A stretch of DNA of 64,000 nucleotides from Mesostigma viride (GCA_009746045.1 RPFO01000079.1:693285-757284), one strand, 5' to 3'; shown: positions 1 through 10,172, numbered from the stretch's first letter. The notes: generated from the sequence alone by a model not told the origin. A program made the numbers and translations.

Positions 1-369
1 ACAGTACGGCAGGGTGTACGGTACTGAGGTGTCATGTGGACCGATGTGCGGTTAGTGCCAGACTGTTCCTAGGTGCTAGCTCGACCCGCCAGGTCCGGTG
101 TAGCCGGGCCTGACGGGCCGAGTCTTAGCTGGTTGCTAGTGACGTGGTCGCATGGCATTGCAGTGTACACTTGTCCACTGGTCGTGTGCTGCAGGTAGCA
201 CCGCCATAGGCATATAGGCGTAGCACTGGGGAGTGCCACAGCACCCGAGTCTGCCCAGTTCCATTCTGAGCCCTCAGCTTTCATCGCTCTCTCATTGTAT
301 TATTGTAATACAATCATCATTCGCTCTCAGCTTTCGCAGTTGTTCGTCGTCCCTAGTCTCCATCCAACT
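1..369 (+). repeat. 5' LTR (partial, left end outside window)
   Basis: Bases 1-369 repeat at 9804-10172 with one visible difference (A at about 168, G in the 3' copy near 9971). The identity ends at ...CCATCCAACT, after which the copies diverge. It contains a perfect 8-bp inverted repeat TTGTATTA / TAATACAA (295-302 and 306-313) with a 3-nt spacer, and the right arm (21-32) of a larger hairpin whose left arm is only seen in the 3' copy. Confidence 0.88.
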
Positions 370-412
370 TGGACTGAAAAGTTCGATATTTTTTTTAGCA
401 AAAAAAAAAGAT

Positions 413-3096
413 ATGGCTTCCAACAACGGCAACAACGGCAACAACAACAAGGGGAAGGCGCCTGCCAGGCGCACCTCACCCCGCCTTTCGCCGGAGGGCA
501 CGCCCTCCACCACCGATGCGAGGGTGACGCCCAACGTCACCTTCCGCACGGTGGTCGCTGACCAACCCAGGCGTCGGGGCCCGCAGGTGGGGCCCGGCGC
601 CCGGGGATGGCGAGGGCGGCCGTTTGCCACTGGCGGTTCGTCCGCCATGGCACCTGGGGGGCAGGTCCCCCGGGCACGACGTTCCCCGTCGCAGGTGACG
701 GGGGTCGTGAGCGGAGTGATTCCTCCGAGGAGGATGGCGAGGTGCCGCCTGCGAGGCCTCGGCCTTCGCTTGAGCTTTCGTCGCAGACACCTGCGACGTC
801 TGGCAACCTTTCCGTGGGCCGACAGATGGCCACCATGGACATTGACCGGTATGGGGAACATGTTCCGCCCCCGGTCGTTCGGGCGCCCACCCCATTTTCT
901 CCCCCTTGGGGAGGACGACATCCCGGCGTTCATTGCGGTGAACGGCCGGATCTTGCTCGACGTTTTCAGTTGCTTCCAGATGAGGAGATACACGCGATAG
1001 AGGTTCATCGGGTGCACTCGCTGATCGAGGGGCGTCTTAGGATGCAGCTCCCACTGGTTCAGGTGGCGGTTTGGCTGTACTGTTTCGCCAATCGGCCGAG
1101 GCACAACCCCGGCACTGTTGATCAGTGGGCGTCCAGGCAGCGCCAGAGAGAGGCGCTGCGCGTGGTCTCCAGACCAGAGATCGCGCTGACTCCGTTGCCA
1201 GCGTGGCCCCAAGTCACGCCAGTTGGCTGGGGCCCGGATAGGCGTGAGGCGGCTGCGATGCCGCCTGCGACGGGGCGCGGGGCGGCAGAGCCCCCAACAC
1301 GCCCATGGGTGGTGAAGCCACCCAGGACCCTCTGGCAGGTCAGAGGGTCCAACCTCAGCCGCAGGCTCCCCCGCCCGCGTGGGGGGCCAGGTGGCTGAGG
1401 AGGCCACCGGGGTCGCAGGGACCCCGGCGGCGACACAAGCGCCCGGGGTCGCAGGGACCCCGGCAGCGACGCCGGCGCCTCCGGCGCTGGCGGGGGATGC
1501 AGCCCCCATGGAGGGTGTCACGGGCACCTCCAGCGGCTCTGGGGGGCAGGCCCCCTCTAGTCGCAACAAGGACAAGTCCCTGGCAGGGCCGGAGGGGCCC
1601 CAGGGTCCCACCGCAGCTGGGCAGCAACCAGCACTGCTGGAGGGCGACCTGCAAGGTCGCGACTTCATCACCCTGGGTGATGAGGCCGTGTGGCGTGCCA
1701 TACAGACAGCCACAGCCTCCTTCCGTGGGCTGGCCGACAGGAGCCAGCAGATGCACGTCGCGGAGGCGGGCAGCCTGGTGTGTGCAATCATCACGCACAT
1801 CCTGGGCCTGCCCAACCTCCAAGAGGGCACACGTAGGGTGTGCGACGACCTGCTGCCTGCCCTGCAGGCTCTCCTCTCAGGGAGGAGGGTGCAGGGCAGC
1901 AGGGTGCGTCTGGTGCGTTTGCTGGAGCTCCTACACAACGCCATCCTGAGAGGGGCGGGTAGGTGGCTAACTCTGCCTACCTGGTTGCATCATCTTACTA
2001 ACCCTACTGACGATGAAGTGTCCCTCTCTCCCACCTTCCATGATTGGGAGGAGGCCCGCAGCAGGAGGCGGGAAGTGACACACACTCACACCCCCACCAG
2101 CCCACCCCTATGTTGTCTAACCCTCCTACACAGCCCATGTTTGCCCATCCTGCTCAGCTCACTCAAGTAGCACTTCCCTCTCAGCAGGTCTCTCCTGTGA
2201 ATGCTGCAGCAGCAACACCATCTTCTCCCTCTCCCCCTGCATCCCCCTCTAGGTTGCCCACTTACAATGAAAACCGTCCTGTGGATAGGATTAATGTCAG
2301 GGGGCTGCCTGAGGGGTATACTAGGGAGCAGGGGAATCATGCACTTCTCTCTCTGCAGCTGGCTAGGGAGGAACTGAATGTCAAGAATTGGTTTGGATCT
2401 CTCATGCAGGGGGATTTCTACCATCAGTCCTCTTCTCAGATTCAGAATCTCATTCTTGTCTTCCAGCGTAGGTATCCCAAGTGGCAGGACACGCAGGCTA
2501 GGGCAGTTTGGGAGGCTTTCATGAAGGAGCTAACTGACCTCCTCTCCACCCCCTCATCTGTGGACATATATGGGGCATTCAGGTGGGTAGAGGAATACAG
2601 GGTCACATCAGTGGACTATGTGGCTGAGACAAAGAAATATGAGCTAGCCATCAAAGCACGTCCTGATGTCCAGCAGCTAGATCACAAGTTCTTGCTGCGT
2701 TCTTCCTTGAGAAACTCAAACTTGACAAAAACACCTACGCTATGCTTGCCACAGGAATGGCAAAGTACTGGGAGGACATGAAGGAGGCATTGGATTATAT
2801 CAAGCTGGCCTTGGCTCCCCTTAGCCAGGGGGCCATGGGCACCTCTGTAAAGAGGGTCAGGGGGGAAGAGAGGGAGGAGGAGGATAGGGAGAGGGAAGAC
2901 AGGAGCAAGAGACCTGTCACTATGGCAGAAGTCAAGTCCCTGCTGGGACAAATGTTTAAGGGCAAGGGCAAGGGCAAGGGCAAGGGCAAGGGCAAGGGCA
3001 GGGGCTGGGGCAAGGGCAAGGGTAAGGGGCAGTCTCCCTCCAAGGGGGGCAGCTCCAGCAACAACAACAACAACAGTAACAACAACAACAACAACA

Positions 3097-3141
<45 letters not shown>

Positions 3142-3190
3142 GAAGCAGGACAAGGAGGACAAGTCTTCTCAGCGGTGCACCCGCTGTGGC
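413..3190 (+). pseudogene. Gag polyprotein region, several frameshifts
   Basis: The probable start is the ATG at 413, after an A-rich leader and followed by G. The protein opens with an Asn/Gly/Lys-rich stretch, continues through Pro/Ala-rich low-complexity sequence, and reaches a capsid-like helical part in the frame around 2260-2690 (YNENRPVDRINVRGLPEGY onward). It ends in a Lys-Gly repeat and a poly-Asn tract just before the zinc knuckles. The open frame changes near 640, 1360, 2090, 2697 and 3098; on each side of the breaks the sequence reads as the same kind of protein, so these look like small indels in one original long Gag frame rather than separate genes. The break near 3098 lies in a CAA microsatellite and is easily explained by slippage. 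Function by family: RNA packaging and particle assembly. Confidence 0.7.
2958..3140 (+). repeat. Hexanucleotide AAGGGC run and CAA microsatellite inside gag
   Basis: About 2958-3028 is a nearly pure AAGGGC repeat coding Lys-Gly pairs. About 3058-3140 is a CAA/AAC repeat coding poly-Asn before a single irregular AAAAC near 3098 and, in the same reading frame, poly-Thr after it. The irregular unit is where the Gag frame is lost; the frame carrying the zinc knuckles continues one register over. Confidence 0.85.
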
Positions 3191-5467
3191 ATGAAGTACC
3201 ACCTGCGGCCCACCTGCCGCAAGAACGTGGACGAGCTGGGGCATTTGGACGTCCTGTGCCACAAGTGCCACGGGCCGCCCCACGGTGACCCCAAGGACTG
3301 CAAGCGGCCTCCTTACGGCAAGAAGTGTGAGTCTCCCTCTCATGCTGGCTTGAGTGTGCCTGCTTCACCTTCTTCTTCTGCATGCCCCACTGTCAGAGCA
3401 GTGAGCAGTTCTGGAAAGGTGCTACAGCTGGTTTCAGAAGATTATGTCTCTAAACCAACCTTCACATCTATGGTTCCCAAGGTGTGCAGAGTGTCCCCAG
3501 CAGAGGATGCTCAGATCAGTTTTCAGGAGCTTGCTTTGCAGTTGCATTTCCTTTATGGGCATGAAGTGAGTGCAGAGGTGGTGGCAGCAGCAATAGGGGG
3601 GGCAGCACTCAGACGTGCATGCCAGGTGGTCAGATCCCACTGCCAGCATTGTCAGTTCAATGCACCCAAACCCCCTAAGTGGCATGTAGCTACCCCACCT
3701 AAGAGCAAGGGCAGGGTGGTAGGAGATGTCTTTCATATCAAAGGACAATCTTACTTGGCACTTAAAGATGCATGGTCAAGGTACACAACCATTGAACCAT
3801 TACCTGGAATGGACAAGACACAGTTGCTCAGGGCTCTCTTGATTGCTCAGGCCAGGTACTACCCTGTGGAGGCATTGTTACTGGATCAGCAGTTCACATG
3901 TCTTGCCAATGAACCAGGGTGTGAGGCTATTGATCTGGCTGGGCTAGAAGATCATGAGAGGCAAGGCATTATTGAAAGGGCCATCAGGTCCATTAAAACC
4001 CTTGTAGCCAAAGAAGATGGCAATCTGCTGGCTGACAGTGGGTCCTATGCTGACAGAGCTCTGTGGTCCACCAGGTTGTGCCAAGTCCTCAACAGGAGGC
4101 CACTCATGAAAACCCCACAAGGGGTGGTCATTACACCAGATGGATTGCATGCAGGCATTTATCCACCTGAGGTACTAGCCCTCTACAACGCACAGCGAGC
4201 ACAGACAGCTAGCAGGTTAGCTGTCAAGGATGCAAAGCATCCACGTCCCACCTTCAGAGAAGGGGATCAGGTCCTATTCTACAAGGAGTCGGGACTAGGC
4301 AAGGTGGGTACCTGGCATGGGCCAGCCACCATCCTAAAGTTTAACACCACTGGCAGGACAGTGTTAGTTAAACACAATGACACGGGAAAAATTCACAGGT
4401 GTTCACCTCACAGGATGAAATTGTATTTTCCAACTGTGTCAGACGTGGCAGAGGAGGAAGAGCTGTTGGCCGACAGCCCTGTACAGTTGCCTGGCATCCC
4501 AGCGTTGCCCAGTGAGTGGTTGTTTGGAACACCCACTGGTGAGTGTGAGAGCCACACCCACTGTGACACCCAGGTCACCCTTGATGATTGCAGGCAGTCA
4601 CTGCAGGATTGGCCCCCTGCAGCAGAGGGTCACATTGGCAAAACAGGTGATCAGCAACCTATCACCTCTACAAGTGTGAACATAGCTCAGCCACTAGCTG
4701 CACCTTCCAAACGCAGCCTAGCAGACGCTGTTCGCATTTTACAAGCAGCTCATAGAGCCAAAGCTCAAACTGCTGCAGGATCAGCTAAGGTGGGGAAGGT
4801 TGGGCAGAATGACAATAGCCCATTTATGGTTGCAGTGGACACACAAGCCCAGGTCAGCATTATCAGTGCCCTGGCTGTGCCCCATTTGCCTTTGGAACCT
4901 TCACCCTGGCACCATGTGGCTGATTTCTCAGGGCAGTCATCCCTCAAGGTATTAGGTCAGGTCATGTTGACTATACTTGGTATCCCCACTCCTTTTCAGG
5001 TCTTGGAAGGTTATAAAGGGAATGCTTTATTGGGGGATCCTTTTCTCTGTTACCCTGGTGTCCTCATATCCAGTGATAGACTATCCATCCAGGACATGGG
5101 TGGTGTTGATCTGAATCATTTCAAAATTTCTCTTGAAAAACTTCTTAACACCAACATTGCTTCTGTAAAATTTGCTACACCCAAGTATGCCCCAGGGCAA
5201 GAACCCTGTGTGGCAGACTTGGTTCACAACCAAAAACTTCATCCCAACTCATTTGGATTGGGCAAGCATGATGTGGCTAAAATGTCTCCTCTTTCTTATG
5301 AACAGATAGAGCAAGACTGTCGCACACACATAGGATTCCTAAAATGGGTGGAGGCCTTTAACAAGGCCAGGGAAGAATGGGTAGTGCCAGATCCTCTTAG
5401 TCCTTCTCATACTCCCCTGTCACACCTATTGACAAAAAGCCTGCAGGGTGCAAGCACTTGCGCCTGA
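3150..5467 (+). pseudogene. Pol part 1: zinc knuckles, integrase, then retropepsin-like domain
   Basis: Reading frame 3150-5467. Near its start is a canonical knuckle C-x2-C-x4-H-x4-C (3165-3206) and a second C-x2-C-x4-H-x5-C (about 3258-3302). Integrase follows: a zinc-binding part (HFLYGH ... HCQHC, about 3545-3650), a core with candidate acidic residues in VVGDVFHIKG, LLDQQFT and RQGIIERAIRSIK, and a C-terminal part with a TWHGPATIL motif. After a linker comes a retropepsin-like domain (about 4815-5090): VAVDTQAQVSIIS resembles the active-site V-D-T-G-A motif with Gln for Gly, and NALLGDPFL resembles the conserved I-L-G-x-x-F-L motif. No protease-like sequence is seen in the roughly 75 residues between the knuckles and integrase. 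The frame stops at 5467, just inside the RT. Confidence 0.8.
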
Positions 5468-6138
5468 AGTTTGTGTGTAAACATAAGCCAGCAGCAGATG
5501 GGTCAGTCATCTTTCATGCTAGACCTTGTGTGACAGAGTTCAAGGGCACCACTGATCTGACAGAGGCAGAGTTGTACACGCCAGGCATTCAGCAAACATC
5601 CCTAAAAATCTTGCTGTCTGTCTTTGTGGGTCATCTCAATGATGGGGATGACTATATCTGTAAGGCTACAGACATTAAAAGGGCTTTCCTGAAAGGCTCA
5701 CCTGAAATAGCACAACAAGTGTGGCATGGTCAGGTGTACGTAGTCTCCACTCCCAGAGTTTGGGCAAAACACATACCTCAGCAGTACCTGAAAGCTAACA
5801 TAGGTGTTGAAGGGCTGCAATCAGCTCCTCGCATTTTCAGGATGTCAGCTCAGGCTGTGTTTGAAAAGTTAGGGGCTAGATATGATGACATAGACCCTTG
5901 CTTCTTTGTGGTCCCACACCCTCATGGCATTCTCACCTTTGTGTGGCATGGGGATGATCAGCTGATTGCTGGGCCAAGGCGTGCTGTGGATGATTTTATT
6001 CAACAAGTGTCACAGCATTTTGAGATTGGCAAGCAAGTAGAGCTGGGCACCACTGCCATAAAATTTTGTGGCACAATGTTACAACTCCAGCAGCATCAAA
6101 ACCAGTGGGTGTGTGCACTCTACTCTCCCAATGACTAC
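5400..6138 (+). pseudogene. Pol part 2: Copia-type reverse transcriptase, N-terminal and catalytic parts
   Basis: This frame is one register from the integrase/protease frame. RT-like sequence begins upstream of its first ATG at 5458, with PIDKKPAGCKHLRLKFVCKH readable from about 5415, so a small indel near 5410 separates the two parts. Motifs seen: HARPCVTEF (the K/H-A-R motif), TDIKRAFLKG (first catalytic Asp), a GLQSAPRIF motif, DIDPCFFV, and VWHGDDQLIAGP as the catalytic DD box. Family members usually have Tyr-Val-Asp-Asp or His-Val-Asp-Asp; here it is His-Gly-Asp-Asp. The frame is interrupted after Asn-Asp-Tyr at 6138 by the 1.77-kb insertion and resumes at 7914. Confidence 0.85.
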
Positions 6139-7908
6139 TGTTAAGCCTCCCACGGTCCTTAATTTAGGACAAAGTCCTAAATTAAGGACCAATTTACTAT
6201 AACCGAGGTACCGGGGGGGGGGGTCACTATATGGACCGTACCCCATGTGGACCGTACCCGGCATGATGTACCCGACCCGTGGTACCGGCACATGGTACCC
6301 GGATTCCGTACCCGGGTACCGGGTATAATGGCGGGAAAGTAGGTACCTCGACCAAAAATATAACCGATTTTGGAGCGAAAAAGTGGGTGCGGGAATGATC
6401 TGAGGTGGATATGGCGACCTGACAATCGTGGCCGGCGTTTTCACGTGCGTTTATCATTTCGGGCGCCCAGTAGCAAAAACGAAAGGTCGTTAGTTATGCT
6501 TAAAGGCTGTGAAATTTTCTGCGCAAGTTTTTATGTGTAGCGCTGTAGCACAGCGGCACAACACAAATGGGTCGCAGATCGCCTGCTCGCGGAGGGTCGA
6601 TTTTGGCACAAACATGTTAGTGTATTAGCAATGGTGGTGCGAATCAAGCCAGGAAATTTTTGTGGACGATTTTGATTATAGTCTGGAGTTTATAAACGGA
6701 GTATTTGACATGGAAGCGCCTGGGCCGTGATATTCTTGCCCGATTTCCATTGTTGACCATGTTTTAGGGACGTTCAGGCTGGGCAGCGAGCGCACCTTAT
6801 AGGTCTTCACTTTCGGTATTTCTTGGACCTAGAACGCAGCACAAGCGTGGTTTATATCATTTTCGAACCGGTTGGCCAGCTTTGGTGCGCTCAGCTCTCG
6901 GAAAGCTGACCTCGCTGCGGATTTCAGCGACTTTTTTGCAACCATCTGGAATGAGGCGACGTAAGTAGCAGGTACGTGCCGGGGTGCCCTAGATCATGAG
7001 TGTAACTGGCAACGCTGTCGTGGTGTTTTGAGTCAGTAAGCTATGCCTAAAAAGAGGGGACGCTCTCTGTGCACATAACTGTCACACATAGTTGGTTTAC
7101 GTCATACAATTTTTTACGTCTCTATCTTCGTCGTCCGCTGCAGCTAAAACACACATGCGTAAGAGCAGTTTTACTCATGTGTTAGTTATAAACCATGGTC
7201 CTATGGCCTGCAGTCGTTCAGGGTGCTCTCAGACAGTATATACAATATGGTTTACGTGTTACATGCACCCTGAATTCGCTCACAAAGCGTTGCATGTTAG
7301 CACAACGTTGTTCTGTAACTTGATTTGGCTGCATTCATGTGTTAGTTGCAATGCAAATGCAATGTTTTTTCATCGCTGGGTGGTGGCCAGCATGTCCGTG
7401 ATGTCAAAGAAGGTTTGGCATATGCTTAGAGAAAGTTTACCGCAAGGGGTGGGCCATGTTCAAGCCGGGCAACCTCAGCAACCATGCAACCGTATATTGC
7501 ATTACCTGCACCATCTGTGACACCGTTAAGCACGCGTATATATAGAGGCAGCCACAGCAGGGTATGGCCTTGTTATACGCTGCCCCGCCATCCCAAGGCC
7601 TCGTAGGGTCCCCTAGCGCTTGTAAGATGCTCAAGGGACCGTGTGGATAGCATGGTCATGCGTTGACACTAATTGGTCCTATTGGTCCTAAATTCTCATT
7701 TTGACCAAATTCGCGGTTTGAGGCCTGCCATGGGCCAGGGTCCATTCAGGCACTAAATGTAATTATTTGAACCCAGGTTTTTGTCCAAAATTCAAAAAGT
7801 GTGTTATCTGTCAGTGGTAAAAATGCCAGGGTCAAAATTTGATGTTTGCACATATATTTTTTAATTCAAACTGGTCCTAAAATAAGGACTTTTCTTGGGA
7901 ACATGGAC
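6139..7908. mobile_element. 1.77-kb insertion inside the pol gene, 5-bp target duplication
   Basis: ACTAC at 6134-6138 is repeated at 7909-7913. Removing 6139-7913 joins the RT codon for Tyr at 6136-6138 directly to the codon at 7914 and restores one frame into the RNase H, which supports an insertion with a 5-bp duplication. The inserted DNA is less GC-rich than its surroundings. It has a perfect 17-bp inverted repeat near its left end (6154-6170 and 6174-6190), a related GGTCCTAAAATAAGGAC near its right end (7873-7889), another related stretch near 7672, and a block rich in GTACC repeats (6205-6330). No terminal inverted repeat, TG..CA ends or convincing coding sequence were seen, so the element type is undetermined; it is presumably non-autonomous. 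Confidence 0.7.
6154..6190. repeat. Perfect 17-bp inverted repeat, 3-nt loop
   Basis: GGTCCTTAATTTAGGAC (6154-6170) is followed by AAA and its exact reverse complement (6174-6190). It lies 15 bases inside the left end of the insertion at 6139-7908. Confidence 0.9.
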
Positions 7909-7913
7909 ACTAC

Positions 7914-8687
7914 ATGCACAGCTGCTTGGAGGTTTTGCAAACAAAAATTAAACCTGGAGCCTGTCCTACCATTAGAGGCAAGCTGGGGTGGTTGTGCTCA
8001 ACGTGTGCACCTCACCTGGCTGTGGTTAGCAGAGTTGATGATGATGTCTTGATGCAAGTAGGTCACAAAGCCATCACCAAAACTCTCCAGGAGGGCCCTC
8101 CCCTTATCTTGCACTCCTTGGATCTCCACAAAACCATTCACATCCAAGCTATGATGGATAGTTCCATGGAGTCCAGGCAGATTACCAAGTTGCAGGCAAG
8201 GGAGTCAGGCTTGTATTTTGTGCAGAATGATGATGCACCCTTGTCTCTCATTTCATGGTACAGCCGGTTGCATAGACGCAAGGCTGTCAGCAGCAATGCT
8301 GCTGAGTGCAGGGCAGTGGTGTCAGCAGTGCTTCATGCCAGGTACTTGAATCATGTGCTGGTTTGGTTGCAGATGCAAGCAGGCAGCAATGCTGGGGTGG
8401 TGGCACACTTGCTCACTGACAGTCAGTCAGTCCTCAGTTTCCTTGCTAACCCCTATGCTGTCCACACTGATCTTGACTGGGTGGTCCTGAAACAGGAGTC
8501 CACCTACTGGGAGTCTACCCGTCACGTGGAGGACAAACACAACGCTGCTGATGCACTCACTAAAGTGCCTCAGCAGGCAGCTGAACAATATCAGCTGTTG
8601 TACCACTTGATGAACCCCTATGGCAAGCAGGCAACCCTGCCCCATAGGGGGACGCCTAGCAGGGTCCTGTTCACCAGGGCCGCCTAG
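7914..8687 (+). pseudogene. Pol part 3: RT thumb/connection and RNase H
   Basis: Continues the RT after the insertion. The early part (KIKPGACPTIRGKLGWL ... HLAVVSRV) matches the place where Copia RTs carry the conserved 'Y-R-S-x-x-G-x-L-x-W-L ... R-P-D' segment. RNase H follows: the first acidic position is poorly preserved near SLISWYSRLHRRK, then SSNAAECRAVVSAV (catalytic Glu), LLTDSQSVLSF (catalytic Asp) and HVEDKHNAADALTK (His..Asp near the C terminus), all typical of Copia RNase H. The stop codon is 8685-8687. The domain itself is uninterrupted. Confidence 0.85.
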
Positions 8688-9793
8688 GTCACCCAGTACC
8701 CCTTGGGCAGGTCCAAGGGGTAGGTTGTGGCTTCCAGCCATGGGGGTTGGTTGGAGTCTGTTTTTCATACATCTGCGTGCCCTATGCCCAATAAAATCTG
8801 TTTTGATTTTCTCAACACCATGGAATTTCGTTATGCACACCTTCATAGGTGGGCATGGGATGTATCTCACACCTTTATTCCCTAGGGCGTATGCCTTGGT
8901 GGAATGGCCTTGAGCTCAGTGGCTCAGGTGCCCCCATTCAAGTGGAGGGTCAAAGCTCCCTTGACAGGTGGTTACCCAGGACCCCAGTTCACTGTGGATA
9001 TCCTGGGCCACCTGGCCTTACTGTTCAGTGGCAGTATAGGCATGGGTGCTGTCATGTTGTCTAGTACAACGTGCTCAGCACAGGTGCAGGATGAAATATT
9101 CCTGTCACCTGTCACCAGGACTTCAGTCCCCCATGTGCAGGGCAGGGGTGGCTGGTCTCCCACGTTGTGCAGGTGCAATGTGGCCAGGTCCAGGATGTCA
9201 TAGTCCTGTCACCTGTCACTCGGACTTCAGCCCCCTCTGTGCAGGGCAGGGGTGGCTGGTCCTCACATGTTGTGCAGGTACAACATGGACAGTGCAGGGT
9301 GCAATAAACCTGTCACTCCTCAGGTTGCAGGTAACCTGAGCTCAGTTGACCCAGCCTGGCTGGGTATTCTTTCTCTGAGTGGGCGATGATGATGGAACAA
9401 CATGGAACCTCTTAAACGGTTACCTTGGCATTTTTACATTGGCTTTCTTGGCTGGTGGTGCACTCCCTGGATAGGCAGACAGGCATAGCTATCTCCCTTG
9501 TGAGCTCGCGAGGAGGAGGAACTCCCCGGGCATGTTGAGCTAAACGTGATGCCATCACAAGTATTGCACGAGTTCTGGGGCCCATCTTTTTCAGTCCAGA
9601 TGTTGCAGTATGGGTGTCAGTTGCTCAGCACCTCAGTCAGCTTGGAGTCAGTCTCCTAGCTGGGCAGGGTCAGGCTTGAAGTCGCTAGCCTTCAACCTGA
9701 AAGGAAAACATAATGGGAGTTAGATGAGATGCTTAGGCTGACACACGGATTTCCGGCCTGCGCGCCGCGTATTGCCTACCGCGGCTGAGCGGG
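8688..9793 (+). other. 3' non-coding part of the retrotransposon
   Basis: Between the RNase H stop and the 3' LTR. It holds an AATAAA-containing stretch near 8788 and the 104-bp tandem repeat listed separately. A purine-rich run near 9698-9725 (GAAAGGAAAACATAATGGGAG) is the best polypurine-tract candidate, but it lies well before the first base known to be in the LTR. No coding sequence recognised. Confidence 0.6.
9060..9300 (+). repeat. 104-bp tandem repeat, two full copies and part of a third
   Basis: The phrase CCTGTCACCTGTCAC starts at 9101 and again at 9205, followed each time by GACTTCAG and GTGCAGGGCAGGGGTGGCTGGT, giving a period of 104 bp. A third partial copy (GTGCAGGTACAACATGG to CCTGTCACTCC) runs to about 9320. 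The copies differ by scattered substitutions. Confidence 0.85.
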
Positions 9794-10172
9794 ACACCTC
9801 AGTACAGTACGGCAGGGTGTACGGTACTGAGGTGTCATGTGGACCGATGTGCGGTTAGTGCCAGACTGTTCCTAGGTGCTAGCTCGACCCGCCAGGTCCG
9901 GTGTAGCCGGGCCTGACGGGCCGAGTCTTAGCTGGTTGCTAGTGACGTGGTCGCATGGCATTGCGGTGTACACTTGTCCACTGGTCGTGTGCTGCAGGTA
10001 GCACCGCCATAGGCATATAGGCGTAGCACTGGGGAGTGCCACAGCACCCGAGTCTGCCCAGTTCCATTCTGAGCCCTCAGCTTTCATCGCTCTCTCATTG
10101 TATTATTGTAATACAATCATCATTCGCTCTCAGCTTTCGCAGTTGTTCGTCGTCCCTAGTCTCCATCCAACT
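9794..10172 (+). repeat. 3' LTR (9804-10172 matched to 5' copy) with terminal hairpin
   Basis: 9804-10172 matches 1-369 with one visible mismatch. Immediately upstream, 9794-9805 (ACACCTCAGTAC) is the exact reverse complement of 9824-9835, so the hairpin spans the first bases seen in the window; the true LTR start is probably at or before 9794. The right end coincides with the start of the 40-bp minisatellite. Confidence 0.85.

Larger units (their letters stand above)
1..10172 (+). mobile_element. LTR retrotransposon with Copia-type RT, degenerate, 5' LTR truncated by window
   Basis: Two direct repeats (1-369 and 9804-10172) at a constant offset of 9803 bp bound a region coding for retroelement domains in this order: Gag with zinc knuckles, integrase, retropepsin-like, reverse transcriptase, RNase H. 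The RT (D-I-K-R-A-F-L motif and a DD box) and the RNase H following it are Copia-type. The Gag/Pol frame is broken near 640, 1360, 2090, 2697, 3098 and 5410 and by an insertion at 6139-7908, so the copy as read cannot make its proteins. The first LTR begins before base 1, so its left flank and target duplication cannot be seen. The sequence after the 5' LTR (TGGACTGAAAAG from about 370) is the likely primer-binding site; a matching tRNA was not identified. Element class is clear; subfamily is not. Confidence 0.9.

Noticed and set aside
292-1944. A 550-codon minus-strand frame over the 5' part of gag
   Set aside because: Antisense of GC-rich Gag sequence; its start overlaps gag and the other end lies in the LTR; no recognisable domain.
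6139-7922. The pol interruption read as a GT-AG spliceosomal intron (6140-7922)
   Set aside because: GT and AG are available, but that splice does not rejoin the RT and RNase H frames, whereas removing the segment between the ACTAC repeats does.
8970-9340. Short plus- and minus-strand frames with several Cys residues in the retrotransposon 3' part
   Set aside because: They fall in the 104-bp tandem repeat and differ between repeat units in ways that do not preserve a protein.
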